This document shows positions 24,929 through 40,377 of a stretch of 64,000 nucleotides of DNA, piece after piece (within the stretch, counting starts at the first letter, position 1; each line of letters begins with the position of its first letter). The notes under the pieces are model-generated. The model did no database searches and was not told the DNA's origin. It worked only from the letters and a program-made list of their open reading frames with translations. Location: the NCBI RefSeq assembly GCF_018760365.1, contig NZ_JAHIAB010000006.1, positions 124,001 to 188,000 of the forward strand, in the 5' to 3' direction. Origin of the DNA: Pseudooceanicola endophyticus. Lineage in GTDB: Bacteria > Pseudomonadota > Alphaproteobacteria > Rhodobacterales > Rhodobacteraceae. Made by a program: the position numbers and the translations under genes.

Positions 24929-26407
24929 TTACCACCATTTGGAGGGCTTGGAAACGAAACCTGCTGCACGTTCAAGTGCGTAGGCCGTGTTCAGCAGATC
25001 GCCCTCCTGGAAGGGCCGCCCGATAAGCTGCAGACCCAGCGGCAGGCCCTGCGCATCCAGCCCCGCGGGCACCGACACGCCCGGCAGGCCGGCCATGTTC
25101 AGCGTCACGGTGAAGACGTCCTGAAGGTACATCTGCACCGGATCGGCATCCTTCATCGCGCCCAGCTCGAAGGCCGAAGAGGGCGTGGCGGGGGTCAGGA
25201 TGGCATCGACACCGGCGGCAAAGGCCTGTTCGAAGTCGCGCTTGATCAGCGTGCGGACCTTGCGGGCGCGGTTGTAGTAGGCGTCGTAGAAGCCCGCCGA
25301 CAGAACGTAGGTGCCGACCATGATGCGGCGCTGGACCTCATGGCCGAAGCCTTCGGCGCGGGTCTTCTCGTACATCTCGACGATGCCGTCCCCGGCCGAG
25401 AGCTTGGCGCGGTGGCCGTAGCGCACACCATCGTAGCGCGCGAGGTTGGAGGACGCCTCGGCCGGTGCGATCACGTAATAGGCAGGCAGCGCGTACTTGG
25501 TGTGGGGCAGCGAGATGTCGACGATCTTGGCGCCGGCCTCGGCCAGCATCTCCTTGCCCCTGGTCCAGACCGCGTCGATTTCCTCCGAGAGGCCCTCCAG
25601 GCGGTATTCCTTCGGAATGCCGATGGTCTTGCCGCGGATGTCGCCGGTCAGCATGGCTTCGAAATCCGGGACCGGCAGATCCACGGAGGTCGAATCCTTC
25701 ACGTCATGGGAGGCCATGGCCTGCAGCATGATCGCGCTGTCGCGCACGGTCTTGGTCATCGGGCCCGCCTGGTCGAGCGACGAAGCATAGGCGATGACGC
25801 CCCAGCGGGAGCAGCGGCCATAGGTCGGCTTGATGCCCACGGTGCCGGTGAAGGCGGCGGGTTGACGGATCGAGCCGCCGGTATCGGTGCCGGTGGCGCC
25901 CAGGCAGAGGTCCGCCGCGACGGCGGCCGCGGACCCGCCCGAGGACCCGCCCGGGGTCAACTGGCGGTCATCGACCTTCCAGGGGTTCACGGCATTGCCG
26001 TAGCACGAGGTCTCGTTCGAGGACCCCATGGCGAATTCGTCCATGTTCAGCTTGCCGAGCATCACCGCACCGGCCCCGAAGAGGTTCGCGGTGACGGTGG
26101 ACTCATACTCGGGCTTGAAACCGTCCAGAATGGCGCTGGCGGCCTGGCTGGGCACGCCCTTGACGCAGAACAGGTCCTTGATGCCCAGCGGGATGCCGTT
26201 CAGCGAAGGAGCCTCGGCGCTCTGGCGGGCGTCGGCGGCCTTCGCCTGCTCCATGGCGATCTCGGGGGTCTTGTGGACGAAGGCGTTCAGGGCACCGGCG
26301 CCCTCGATGGCCTTCAGGCAGGCCTCGGTCAGCTCGACAGAGGTCGCCTCGCCCTTGCGCAGCGCGTCGCGGGCCTCGGCAATGGTGAGCGTGTTCAGAT
26401 CGGTCAT
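24929..26407 (-). CDS. gatA: Glutamyl/aspartyl-tRNA amidotransferase subunit A
   Basis: 492 aa amidase of the GatCAB complex, which turns Glu-tRNA(Gln) or Asp-tRNA(Asn) into the correct Gln or Asn form. The Ser-cisSer-Lys triad is visible: Lys77 ([10 protein letters not shown]), Ser155 ([10 protein letters not shown]) and Ser179 ([11 protein letters not shown]). It lies 44 bp downstream of gatC on the same strand; gatB is not in the window. A much longer frame upstream is rejected. Confidence 0.96.
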   Translation of the reverse strand: MTDLNTLTIAEARDALRKGEATSVELTEACLKAIEGAGALNAFVHKTPEIAMEQAKAADARQSAEAPSLNGIPLGIKDLFCVKGVPSQAASAILDGFKPEYESTVTANLFGAGAVMLGKLNMDEFAMGSSNETSCYGNAVNPWKVDDRQLTPGGSSGGSAAAVAADLCLGATGTDTGGSIRQPAAFTGTVGIKPTYGRCSRWGVIAYASSLDQAGPMTKTVRDSAIMLQAMASHDVKDSTSVDLPVPDFEAMLTGDIRGKTIGIPKEYRLEGLSEEIDAVWTRGKEMLAEAGAKIVDISLPHTKYALPAYYVIAPAEASSNLARYDGVRYGHRAKLSAGDGIVEMYEKTRAEGFGHEVQRRIMVGTYVLSAGFYDAYYNRARKVRTLIKRDFEQAFAAGVDAILTPATPSSAFELGAMKDADPVQMYLQDVFTVTLNMAGLPGVSVPAGLDAQGLPLGLQLIGRPFQEGDLLNTAYALERAAGFVSKPSKWW

Positions 26408-26451
26408 GGTCTCGCCTCTCGGGGGCAAAGTCTTCGGGAAAGGTCGGAGGA

Positions 26452-26739
26452 TTACTCGACGACCTTGGGCACGGCGAAGAAGCCTTCGCGGGCGTCGGGC
26501 GCGTTCTTCAGGATCTTGTCCTGCTGGTCGCCCTCGGTCACGATGTCCTCGCGCCGTTTCAGCCGCTGCGGGGTGACGGAGGTCATCGGCTCCACGCCTT
26601 CGACGTCGACCTCGTTCAGCTGCTCGATGAAGCCCAGGATGGTGCTGAACTCTTCGGCCAGGGCGGGAAGCGCGTCCTCTTCCACCTTGATGCGGGCCAG
26701 TTTGGCCACCTTGGCCGCGGTTGCCTTGTCGATCGACAT
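26452..26739 (-). CDS. gatC: Glutamyl/aspartyl-tRNA amidotransferase subunit C
   Basis: 95 aa. [42 protein letters not shown] is the standard GatC N-terminal half that wraps GatA; the C-terminal FFAVPKVVE is typical. First gene of the gatCA operon, preceded by GAGAGG. Confidence 0.95.
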   Translation of the reverse strand: MSIDKATAAKVAKLARIKVEEDALPALAEEFSTILGFIEQLNEVDVEGVEPMTSVTPQRLKRREDIVTEGDQQDKILKNAPDAREGFFAVPKVVE

Positions 26740-26772
26740 CGGAAGCCTCTCTCGCTTGGATCGCGACCGGGT

Positions 26773-27417
26773 TTAGCGCCCCGGGGGGACGCTCGCAAGC
26801 ATGTGGCGCAGGTATGTCCCGATCATCCATGCCAGCAGCACCGCATTGGTGAGATGCCACAGCAGATGGGTGCCGATCCCATGGGTCGCGGCGCAGAGCG
26901 GCCCGTCGAGGGACCGGAAGGTCAGCGACAGCAGCAGCAGCCCCGCGCCCAGGGCGAGGTTCAGCGCCGTGCCCCGGTCGCGGCGGATCATCAGCACCGC
27001 ATAGACCGCGATCAGAACCGGCACCGGCATGTAGGCCGCCGAGGCGCCGTAGAGCGGCAGCAGCGCAAAGAGCGGCGCGGTCAGGATCATCGCCGGGACC
27101 ATCAGGAGCGTGAGCGTGGTGGCGACGGCACGGCTCTGGTCCAGGAAGTCGCGGGTGGCGATGTAGAGATAGGCCAGGATGAAGGCCAGGATCGGCAGCG
27201 TGTCGGCCAGCGCCGCCCAGGGGGTGGCGAGGGTGTGGTAGAGGCCCGAGCCGAGGCCGATCAGCGCGAGGATCGCGCAGAGCAGCCGCGCCGGCGGCAG
27301 GTCGCGCGCGGGCGCCCACATCGCCGCCGCCGCGATCAGGAAGGCGACGTTGGTCGCCGCATTCAGCGGCTCGGCCCAGAGGCCGGGATCGGAAGCTCTC
27401 TCGCAATAGCCATTCAC
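26773..27417 (-). CDS. Ceramidase-like (CREST superfamily) seven-helix membrane protein
   Basis: 214 aa with about seven hydrophobic helices. Family motifs: [25 protein letters not shown] at the start, [22 protein letters not shown] (H-x7-W-x3-D) in the middle, and [11 protein letters not shown] near the end. Together these give the three His and one Asp of the alkaline-ceramidase metal site. The substrate in bacteria is unclear (amide hydrolysis of a membrane lipid is possible). I choose the GTG at 27417; ATG starts further upstream would overlap the divergent UPF0173 gene. Confidence 0.82.
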   Translation of the reverse strand: MNGYCERASDPGLWAEPLNAATNVAFLIAAAAMWAPARDLPPARLLCAILALIGLGSGLYHTLATPWAALADTLPILAFILAYLYIATRDFLDQSRAVATTLTLLMVPAMILTAPLFALLPLYGASAAYMPVPVLIAVYAVLMIRRDRGTALNLALGAGLLLLSLTFRSLDGPLCAATHGIGTHLLWHLTNAVLLAWMIGTYLRHMLASVPPGR

Positions 27418-27487
27418 GTCTGCGTACCTGCCCTTTCCAAGACGCTCCGGTCCGCTAATGTCTGAGCGGACAAATCTGGAGCTTAGC

Positions 27488-28180
27488 ATGAAAATCATTT
27501 TCCTCGGCCATGGTGGCTTCCGTTTCGAAATCGGCAAGGAAGTTCTGCTGGTCGACCCGTTCCTGACCGGCAACCCGGTGTTCCCCGCTGAACGCTACGA
27601 GGAAGCCATCGAGGGCGTCACGGCGATCTTCGTGACCCATGGCCATGGCGACCATACCTCGGATGCCTACCAGATCGCCAAGGCCAAGGGCGTGAAGCTG
27701 TACTGCATCGCCGACCTGGCCGGCTACTGGGGCAAGGCCGGAGAGATCGACTGCGTGGGCTTCAACAAGGGCGGCACGATCCGGCTGGACGGCGTGGCGG
27801 TGACCATGGTGATGGCGACGCATTCCTCCTCCCTCCCGACCGAGAACGGGCCGGTCTATGTCGGCACCGAATCGGGCTTCATCCTGGAGGGCGAGGGCCA
27901 TTCGATCTACTTCTCGGGCGATACCGACGTGATGGCGGACATGAAGATCTTCCATGATCTGCACAAGCCCGACATCGGCATCCTCTGCGCCGGCGGCCAT
28001 TACACGATGGACATGAAGCGCGCGGCCTATGCGGCGAAGACCTTCTTCGAGTTCAAGACCGTGATCCCGATGCATTACAAGACCTTCCCCGGGCTGGAGC
28101 AATCCGCCGAGGTGCTGGTTGCCGAGCTGCCGGGCGTCGATGTGATCGAGCCCGAGGTGCTGACGGCGCTCGAATTCTGA
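27488..28180 (+). CDS. Metal-dependent hydrolase, UPF0173 family
   Basis: 230 aa metallo-beta-lactamase fold. THGHGDHTSD is the metal-binding HxHxDH motif, with further ligands in VMATHSSSLP, YFSGDTDV and IPMHYKTFP. The start MKIIFLGHGGFRFEIG is characteristic of the UPF0173 group. The natural substrate is unknown. An upstream in-frame start 10 codons earlier is less likely. Confidence 0.9.
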   Translation: MKIIFLGHGGFRFEIGKEVLLVDPFLTGNPVFPAERYEEAIEGVTAIFVTHGHGDHTSDAYQIAKAKGVKLYCIADLAGYWGKAGEIDCVGFNKGGTIRLDGVAVTMVMATHSSSLPTENGPVYVGTESGFILEGEGHSIYFSGDTDVMADMKIFHDLHKPDIGILCAGGHYTMDMKRAAYAAKTFFEFKTVIPMHYKTFPGLEQSAEVLVAELPGVDVIEPEVLTALEF

Positions 28181-28205
28181 GCGTGATCGCGTGCTGAGGG
28201 CGGCG

Positions 28206-28280
28206 GGAGGGGGCTGTCTGCCCCCTCTTGCGCGCTGCGCGTGCAATTCACCCCCGAAGGTATTTCGGACAAGAAAATGA
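28206..28280 (+). repeat. Dispersed 3'-end repeat, copy 6
   Basis: GGAGGGGGC/GCCCCCTC hairpin, a GCGCgctGCGC stem, then CCCCCGAAGGTATTTC, a short gap and AAGAAAATGA. It lies 26 bp after the UPF0173 stop and resembles copy 1 over its whole length. Confidence 0.7.
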
Positions 28281-28312
28281 ACGGGGCGGGGTCCGACGGG
28301 CCCTGCCCCTTT

Positions 28313-28660
28313 TCAAACATCCCAGTCATCCGCGTGGCGCAGGGCGCCGATGGCCAGCCAGCGGATCCGGGCGCGGGCGATGCGGGTATCGCCCCAGGTG
28401 CGGAACACCAGATCGAACCCCTCGGGCGTAACCGCATCGGCCCCGAGATCGGCGCGCAGGTTGCTGCCGGTGTCCATGTCCCACATCGACAGCGCGCAAT
28501 GCACCGCCGGCGGCGCCCCGAAGGGTTCGGAGAAGGGCAGATGCTGGCGGCGTTCGCGGGGCCCCGTGCCGGTCCACATCGCGCCGCCGTCGCGGAAATC
28601 GGAAAAAAGCAGGTGCTCTCCCTGGTCGATGCCGATCAGTCTGCTGTCGATGCGTTTCAT
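28313..28660 (-). CDS. H-type lectin domain protein
   Basis: 115 aa. The C-terminal two-thirds shows the H-type lectin (discoidin-I/HPA-like) pattern: VHCALSMWDMDTGSNLRADLGADAVTPEGFDLVFRTWGDTRIARARIRWLAIG. These small beta-sandwich domains bind GalNAc or other sugars in snails and amoebae; bacterial members are poorly studied. There is no signal peptide. Monocistronic, downstream of no obvious partner. Confidence 0.8.
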   Translation of the reverse strand: MKRIDSRLIGIDQGEHLLFSDFRDGGAMWTGTGPRERRQHLPFSEPFGAPPAVHCALSMWDMDTGSNLRADLGADAVTPEGFDLVFRTWGDTRIARARIRWLAIGALRHADDWDV

Positions 28661-28741
28661 GCGGGGGAGGTCGGATCCGGTGGAAGCTGCGCCCGGAGGT
28701 TCTATCCGCTGACGCGTTAGAAAACCGTTGCCCGGAACGCA

Positions 28742-28772
28742 AAAGGCCCCGGGAAGATATCCCGGGGCCTTT
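28742..28772 (-). terminator. Terminator of the atp operon
   Basis: Twelve-base arms AAAGGCCCCGGG/CCCGGGGCCTTT around a 7-nt loop, 20 bp after the atpC stop on the minus strand. Confidence 0.85.
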
Positions 28773-28792
28773 CGAAAGGGAGCGGCGGCGGA

Positions 28793-29221
28793 TCAGCCGA
28801 CGTAGTTCGAGTGATCCGGATCCAGGCCGATATGCGTGCCCATGGCGACCATGTCGGCCAGGAGCTTGGCCGCATGGGCCACCGCGTTGTCGTCGCTGGC
28901 GTCTTCCCAGACCTTGCGCGCCTCGGCGACCCAGTCGTTCAGGATCTCCTGGGTCATCTCGGTCTGGTGCAGGGCACGCTCCGCGAGGACGGTGACGCCC
29001 TCGGGAGAGATTTCCGCGAAGCCGCCGGTGACGACGTAATCGTCCTCGCCCTGCGGGCCCTTGATGTGCAGCAGACCCGGACGCAGCGTGGTGATCATCG
29101 GCGCATGCCCGGGCATGGCCGTCAGATCGCCTTCAGCGCCCGGAATCTGCACCTCGCTCATCGGCGCGGAGACGAGGCTCCGTTCCGGGGAGACGAGGGC
29201 GAAGTCCATGGTGTCTGCCAT
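28793..29221 (-). CDS. atpC: F1F0 ATP synthase epsilon subunit
   Basis: 142 aa. MDFALVSPERSLVSAPMSEVQIPGAEGDLTAMPGHAPMITTLRPG is the conserved N-terminal beta-sandwich of epsilon. A two-helix C-terminus follows (residues about 88-130), with a short tail. Last gene of atpHAGDC. Confidence 0.96.
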   Translation of the reverse strand: MADTMDFALVSPERSLVSAPMSEVQIPGAEGDLTAMPGHAPMITTLRPGLLHIKGPQGEDDYVVTGGFAEISPEGVTVLAERALHQTEMTQEILNDWVAEARKVWEDASDDNAVAHAAKLLADMVAMGTHIGLDPDHSNYVG

Positions 29222-29232
29222 CGTGTCCTACC

Positions 29233-31547
<2,315 letters not shown>

Positions 31548-31565
31548 GTCTTACCTCCCTCGGGT

Positions 31566-33103
<1,538 letters not shown>

Positions 33104-33104
<1 letters not shown>

Positions 33105-33670
33105 TATCCGACCTCTTTCATGACATTCTGGAGTGCGTTCAGTTTCGAGCGGATCGACGTGTCGACCATGCGCGAACCCACTTTAACGACGAGACCGGCG
33201 ATGAGGCTTTCATCGACGGTCGTGTTCAGTTTCACCGTCTTGCCGATGCTTTCGGCAAGGGCGGCGGCAAGCTTGTCTGCCTGTTCGGCAGTGAGCGGCG
33301 TGGCCGAGGTGACATCCGCGGTGACTTCACCACGGGCCTCTGCCAGCAGTTCGCCGAGGCGCTGGACCAGTTGCGGCACCGTGAAAAGACGGCGCTTCTG
33401 GGCCATCAGGCCCAGGGTGCTGGCCAGCTCGGGCACGAGGCCCAGCTTTTCGGCCACGGCGGCAATCGCCTTGGTCTGTGCCTCGCGCGAGTAGACCGGC
33501 GAGGCGATCATGTCGCGGAGATCTTCGGAAACCTGGATGGCTTCCGCCAGCGTCGCGACGCTGGCGTCGAGATCGCCGAGCTTGCCGCTGTCGCGGGAAA
33601 TTTCGAAGACGGCCTGGGCATAGCGCGAGGCAATGCCGTAGGAAATCGAAGCTGGTTCGGACACGTCCAC
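33104..33670 (-). CDS. atpH: F1F0 ATP synthase delta subunit
   Basis: 188 aa (OSCP). N-terminal six-helix domain [31 protein letters not shown] and C-terminal [36 protein letters not shown]. First gene of the F1 operon atpHAGDC; as is usual in Alphaproteobacteria, the F0 genes are elsewhere. Confidence 0.97.
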
Positions 33671-34262
33671 CCTTCCGACTATCTGGCCCCGCGACGTGAC
33701 GGGAAAAATCCCGGATTCCGCACCACCGCAGGGGGTTTCCGGCTCTGGCGCACCAAAGCATCAAAATCGCTGGGGGTGTAGCAGAGCGCCCCTCACCCAT
33801 CAACCCGCTTGAAGGTCCCCTGCCCCCCCTTCATCCCCTTCGTTTTACTGGAATTTCCGGCGCGTCTCACGGCTTCGTGCGCCCGCCCGGCAGGCGCGTT
33901 TCGGGTAAGTTAATATAATTGACCAGCTTTTTCGGTATACCCGACCCCGCGCATCCAATGCATTATCAAGGAAACCGGGACGAGCCGCCGCAGGACAGAA
34001 AATTTCTCCTGCCGCGACGTCCTGACCGGGCCGCAAAAACCGTTGCATCGAATCCGCACAAGTCCGTTGCGTGCACAAGTTCTTCCGACACACTGGAAAG
34101 TTGAGACCCCAGTACCTATGCGGCCGTAGCGACACGGCTTTTTCGCGAGTTACGGGAAAACGTGACGACTTCTGCCCAGAGGCTCACCAAAGCGCCCCCT
34201 CAGCAGGCAGTTTGAAAACACCCCCTGCGACAGCCTGACGCACCCCCCGGTGCGGGGCGGCC
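33671..34262. other. 592-bp gene-free region upstream of the atp operon
   Basis: It separates atpH from the 3' end of the methyltransferase gene. It has A/T-rich patches (TTAATATAATT at about 33910) fit for promoter elements. An imperfect hairpin (CGCAGGA...TCCTGC, about 33990-34015) and a short stem GCCGT/ACGGC followed by TTTTT (34124-34144) on the plus strand are also present. No frame looks coding. It should hold the atp promoter, and a plus-strand small RNA ending at 34144 is possible. Confidence 0.5.
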
Positions 34263-35024
34263 TCAGTGGCCGTTCCGGTAGGCCGTTTCCGGTTTCGGAA
34301 CCGCGAGTCCCTCCAGAACCTTGAGGCCCGGGCCCCGCCGCACCCGTTCCCCGGGATCGTTCGGCGCCTGCACCCGCTTGGAAACCTCGACCATCAGCAC
34401 GCCCCCCGAGACGATCATCGACATGGAGCGGCCCATGCGTTCCCAGAACGGCGCCGTCTTGCGCCAGAAGCGCCGGTGCGAGGGCGGCTGGTAAAGCGTG
34501 TGGACATGGCGTTCGGGCAGGAAGGAATGCCGCCGCAGCTGCGCCTCCAGCTGGCTCTGGCTGTAGGGCCGACCGAAGCCGAAGGGCGTGGCATCGGAGC
34601 GCGCCCAGAGCCCGGAGCGGTGCGGCACGATGAACAGCGCCTTGCCGCCCGGCCCCAGCACCCGGAAACATTCGTCCAGCAGGTCCGAGGCGCGCTCCGA
34701 CACCTCGAGCCCGTGCATCACGATCAGCTTGTCGACCATGCCGGTATCGACCGGCCAGACCGTCTCCTCCGAGAGGACGGCGACATTGGCCATCCCGGCG
34801 GGCCAGGGCATCACCCCCTGCGGTGCCGGCATCAGGCCGATGACCCGCCGGCTTTCGGCCAGGTAGGGACGCAGCAGCGGCACGGCAAAGCCGAAGCCCA
34901 GCACGGTCTGGCCCTTGGCCTCGGGCCACAGGGTCAGCACCTCGTTGCGCACGGCCGTCTGCGCCGCGCGACCCAGGGTCGAACGATAGTAGAAATTGCG
35001 CAGGTCCTGCACGTCCTGGTGCAT
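34263..35024 (-). CDS. Class I SAM-dependent methyltransferase
   Basis: 253 aa. [22 protein letters not shown] starts the protein. [27 protein letters not shown] is a variant SAM-binding motif [42 protein letters not shown] covers motifs II-III of the methyltransf_11 fold. The C-terminal part is basic and family-specific. Divergent from gloB with a short shared promoter (60 bp). The substrate is unknown. Confidence 0.82.
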   Translation of the reverse strand: MHQDVQDLRNFYYRSTLGRAAQTAVRNEVLTLWPEAKGQTVLGFGFAVPLLRPYLAESRRVIGLMPAPQGVMPWPAGMANVAVLSEETVWPVDTGMVDKLIVMHGLEVSERASDLLDECFRVLGPGGKALFIVPHRSGLWARSDATPFGFGRPYSQSQLEAQLRRHSFLPERHVHTLYQPPSHRRFWRKTAPFWERMGRSMSMIVSGGVLMVEVSKRVQAPNDPGERVRRGPGLKVLEGLAVPKPETAYRNGH

Positions 35025-35084
35025 TGCAAGCCTTCTCCGGTTGCGCTTCACTTGAAGACAATAGCAAGCAAGGAAGATTTGAAA

Positions 35085-35849
35085 ATGGCCCTCGACCTCC
35101 TCACCGTGCCCTGTCTGCGGGACAACTACGCCTATATCGTCCGGGGACCGAAGGAAACGCGCATCATCGACGCCCCCGAGGCCGGGCCGATCCTGGCCGC
35201 GCTGAAGGCCGCGGGGCTGACGCCGACGCAGCTGCTGATCACCCACCACCATCACGACCATAACGATGGCGTGGCCGGGCTGCGCGCCGCCTTCCCGGAC
35301 CTGGTGGTCATGGGACCTGCCGCCGAGGCCGACAAGATGCCCGCCATGGATCGCCTTCTGGCTGAGGGCGATTCGCTGGGAGACGCGGAAGAGCTGTGCG
35401 AAGTGATCGCGGTGCCCGGCCACACCCTGGGCCACATCGCCTTCCACCTGCCGCAGGCGCAGATGGTCTTCACCGCCGACAGCCTGATGGCCATGGGCTG
35501 CGGACGGGTCTTCGAGGGGACCTTCCCGATGATGCACGAGAGCCTGTCGAAACTGGCCGCCCTGCCCCCCGAAACCCTGGTCTGCTCGGGCCATGAATAC
35601 ACCCAGTCGAACGCCCGCTTCGCGCTGACCATTGAACCCGGCAACGCCGCCCTTATATCCAGAACAGCGGAGATTGACGCCGCCCGAGCCGAAGGACGCC
35701 CGACGGTCCCGTCCCTTCTATCCCTGGAACTTGCCACAAACCCCTTCCTGCGCGCGCATCTGCCCGAAGTTGCGCTCTCTCTCGGCCTTGCCGGCGCCTC
35801 TCCCGCCGAGGTCTTCGCCGAGATCCGCCGCCGGAAGGATTCCTTCTGA
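35085..35849 (+). CDS. gloB: Hydroxyacylglutathione hydrolase (glyoxalase II)
   Basis: 254 aa. Hydrolyses S-lactoylglutathione in methylglyoxal detoxification. Binuclear metal site [10 protein letters not shown], with further ligands in [28 protein letters not shown] and [10 protein letters not shown]. The glutathione-binding C-terminus ends RRRKDSF (the usual R-x-x-K-D-x-F). A frame that starts 800 bp upstream is antisense to the methyltransferase and is rejected. Confidence 0.96.
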   Translation: MALDLLTVPCLRDNYAYIVRGPKETRIIDAPEAGPILAALKAAGLTPTQLLITHHHHDHNDGVAGLRAAFPDLVVMGPAAEADKMPAMDRLLAEGDSLGDAEELCEVIAVPGHTLGHIAFHLPQAQMVFTADSLMAMGCGRVFEGTFPMMHESLSKLAALPPETLVCSGHEYTQSNARFALTIEPGNAALISRTAEIDAARAEGRPTVPSLLSLELATNPFLRAHLPEVALSLGLAGASPAEVFAEIRRRKDSF

Positions 35850-36021
35850 GAAACGCCGGATTCACACGCGAACCCGTATTCCTGTCGGCAAATGTGATCC
35901 TGCGCGCGCAGAAAACCCTTGAAGCGCGCAGGAGATCGACCAAACTTTAATATTGAGAGGCCAAGGTTGGACCCGGGGTCCCCGCACCCCGCTCCGACAT
36001 AGATCGAAAAGGAGCCCACAA

Positions 36022-38361
<2,340 letters not shown>

Positions 38362-38383
38362 TCGTTCCGAAGACACGAAAGAC

Positions 38384-38410
38384 AAAGGGCGGGGCTTTCC
38401 CCGCCCTTTT
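38384..38410 (+). terminator. Intrinsic terminator of clpA
   Basis: AAAGGGCGGGG/CCCCGCCCTTT with a 4-nt loop and TTTT, 22 nt after the stop. Confidence 0.9.
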
Positions 38411-38432
38411 GTTACGCCCTGCTTCCGAACGA

Positions 38433-38573
38433 GAGGGGGCGCTGCCCCCACCGCCTCCGGCGGCCCCCCGGGATATTTCCGGCCAGATGACAGGGATCCA
38501 GGCTCTCCATCATCTGGCCGGAAATATCCCGGGGTGAATGGCGCCCGGCACGGGCGCCAGAGGGGCAGAGCCC
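38433..38573. repeat. Inverted pair of dispersed repeats (copies 7 and 8)
   Basis: The plus copy (38433-38493) has GGGGGCGCTGCCCCC, CCGCCTCCGGCGG, then GGGATATTTCC and GGCCAGATGA. The minus copy (core 38508-38527) faces it, with GGGGCTCTGCCCC at 38561-38573. The two cores are only 14 bp apart, so a transcript would form a long hairpin. Confidence 0.75.
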
Positions 38574-38646
38574 CGATCCACGCCAGGCGCCGAAGACTGT
38601 GTCCCTGTGGTTACGCGGCCAAGTCTGCCGTTTCCGGAACTGCACA

Positions 38647-38889
38647 GAAGTTGTCTTTGCTTCTGGCGGAGGGTTATTCCTGATCGGCTGGAGCAGCCGG
38701 CAGCTGTTGAACCAATAGACCCTTTTCAAGCGTAGCATTTTCGACAGCCTCGAAACTGCGCCTGGAGCTGCGGCGCTGGATGACCTCGGCCTTGACGAGA
38801 CCGTTGATCGTTTCGGTCAGCACATTGTCACCGCTGCCGCCGGCTTCTCCCGACCGCCCGGTGTAGCGAATGGACAGATATTCGGTGGC
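38647..38889 (-). pseudogene. IS3-family transposase (orfB) C-terminal remnant
   Basis: On the minus strand, ATEYLSIRYTGRS, then NVLTETINGLVKAEVIQRR and RRSFEAVENATLEK follow the end of the IS3 integrase core. After a frameshift near 38720, YWFNSCRLLQPIRNNPPPEA continues the same alignment (intact relatives read DWFNNRRLLEPIGNIPPAEA). The two catalytic Asp regions upstream are absent. It is a dead fragment of about 80 codons. Confidence 0.85.
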
Positions 38890-38924
38890 TTAAGCCGGCC
38901 GTCGCAACGCCTTCGATCATATCC

Positions 38925-39945
38925 CGTTCGAGAAGCAGCTCGGGAGCCTCTGCGGCTGTGGCCCCCAAGCGATTGTCGGAAGGCGCGTGTTCAGTGCATG
39001 AGCGGCGGCGCTTATCGCTTCAGTACCGTGTTTGCTGGGATCCGTGGCCTTTGGGGCGTATTGGTGGAGCAGAGCATTGGTGTCCTCCTTGCTGCCGCGC
39101 TGCCATGCATTGGCGAGAAGGGCTCTGGGGGTCGCAGAAGCAGAGGGCCAGACCGGTTTCGGCCCGCGACTGCGCATGTTGTCCCTCTTGGTTCCCAGGT
39201 CCCACGTTAACGAACGGCGCAAGGGGGCAGGAAAGCTGCCGCACATCCCGGCGGTGACATCCTGTGGGGCCTCGGCACCTTGGCCAGCAAGACCCGGCCC
39301 ACTCCCTGCCTGCTCCACATCCCTCCATGCGCGCCATGTGCAGGCGCATGGTGAAGCGGTTCGTGCGCGCGGCCAGCCGTGCCGATCCCCTGACTGCCAT
39401 GGCCGAATATGGGCTCGCCGTCCCCGAGGCCAGGAACCGCCAGATCATTGATCTCCGCCGGGCGTTTGCAGACCATCAAAGCGCCAACGCGGGGACCTTG
39501 CCGCGGTTTCGGGCTCGTTCGCGGGGCATCCGGAGCGCGCGGCCGGAGCGGAGACGGGCTGAACGTGCTCGCCTCAGCGCCCCACACCCTTCGAACCATG
39601 GTCTGACAGATGGCTTCATGGCTGATGCACATGGCCTAAGCCTCGGGGCGTCCACCGCTCACGTTGTGAGATCTGCTGTGGCAGTGAGACCGGACAGCCG
39701 ATCCTGCACGTCGTCGCGCAGGACGGGGGAGGGGACCGCGCGCCTGCTGACCTTTGGAGGTTCGACCGCACGCTCTTCATGTGCGGCTGAACTCTCTGCT
39801 GCGTATTGCCTTGTCTCACGCGGGATGATGCCGGGGGATCGGCCCCGCCTTGCGTGCGATCGCCCATGGGCCTGTGCCCCGGGGGCATTCGATGGCGATT
39901 GCCTCGCGCGGGAACGAAAGGCTGCGGCTCTTCAGCAGGGGACCG
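38925..39945 (-). pseudogene. Degenerate IS30-family transposase
   Basis: Successive minus-strand frames reproduce an IS30 transposase from N- to C-terminus: LKSRSLSFPREAIAI and GPWAIARKAG (helix-turn-helix region), then a C-ISHEAICQ block. RPAEINDLAVPGLGDGEPIFG corresponds to the WEGDL catalytic block, AARTNRFTMRLHMARM to VERTTRFTMLLHLPRM. LTWDLGTK keeps the second Asp, CFCDPQSP precedes the third block, and WQRGSKEDTNALLHQY keeps the catalytic Glu. At least four frame changes split it, so it cannot be expressed as one protein. Terminal inverted repeats were not found by eye. Confidence 0.85.
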
Positions 39946-40377
39946 AAGACGCGAGATAAATGGAGGGTATTCCGCCAGACCTGCGATACCACCGCGATCC
40001 GACGGGCGGGGCGACACCTGCGGCGATGGCAGCTTCCTCGCCGGACAGCCTCGCCGCGACCTGCTGCCAGACCCGGCATGGATGCCCCCGCTGCCAGACG
40101 GGCCGCCGGTCTGGCGCGGACAATTTGTGCCGTGTCGGGCGCTGTGACGTCCATCAGCACCTTCGAAATCAGGATGTTGCGAGCAGCTGGATCCGTTTTG
40201 AAAGCCGCAGTCAAAATGGTGGACGCGCGCGCGCCCCGCGCCCTTGACCAGACGGTGTTCGAGGACCTTGAGGACAACGTGGCGCGCCCTCCAGACGACA
40301 CTTCGGCGCGCGCAAGCGGCTGAGACAAAAGCCACGCAGACGCCCCCGCCAGGGGACTGCATGCCATCCCCTCTGCC
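39946..40377. other. Gene-free decayed DNA next to the IS remnants
   Basis: About 430 bp between the IS30 remnant and the OmpA-like gene. Open frames exist on both strands, but none has a recognisable motif or start signal; probably eroded mobile-element or former gene sequence. Confidence 0.4.
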
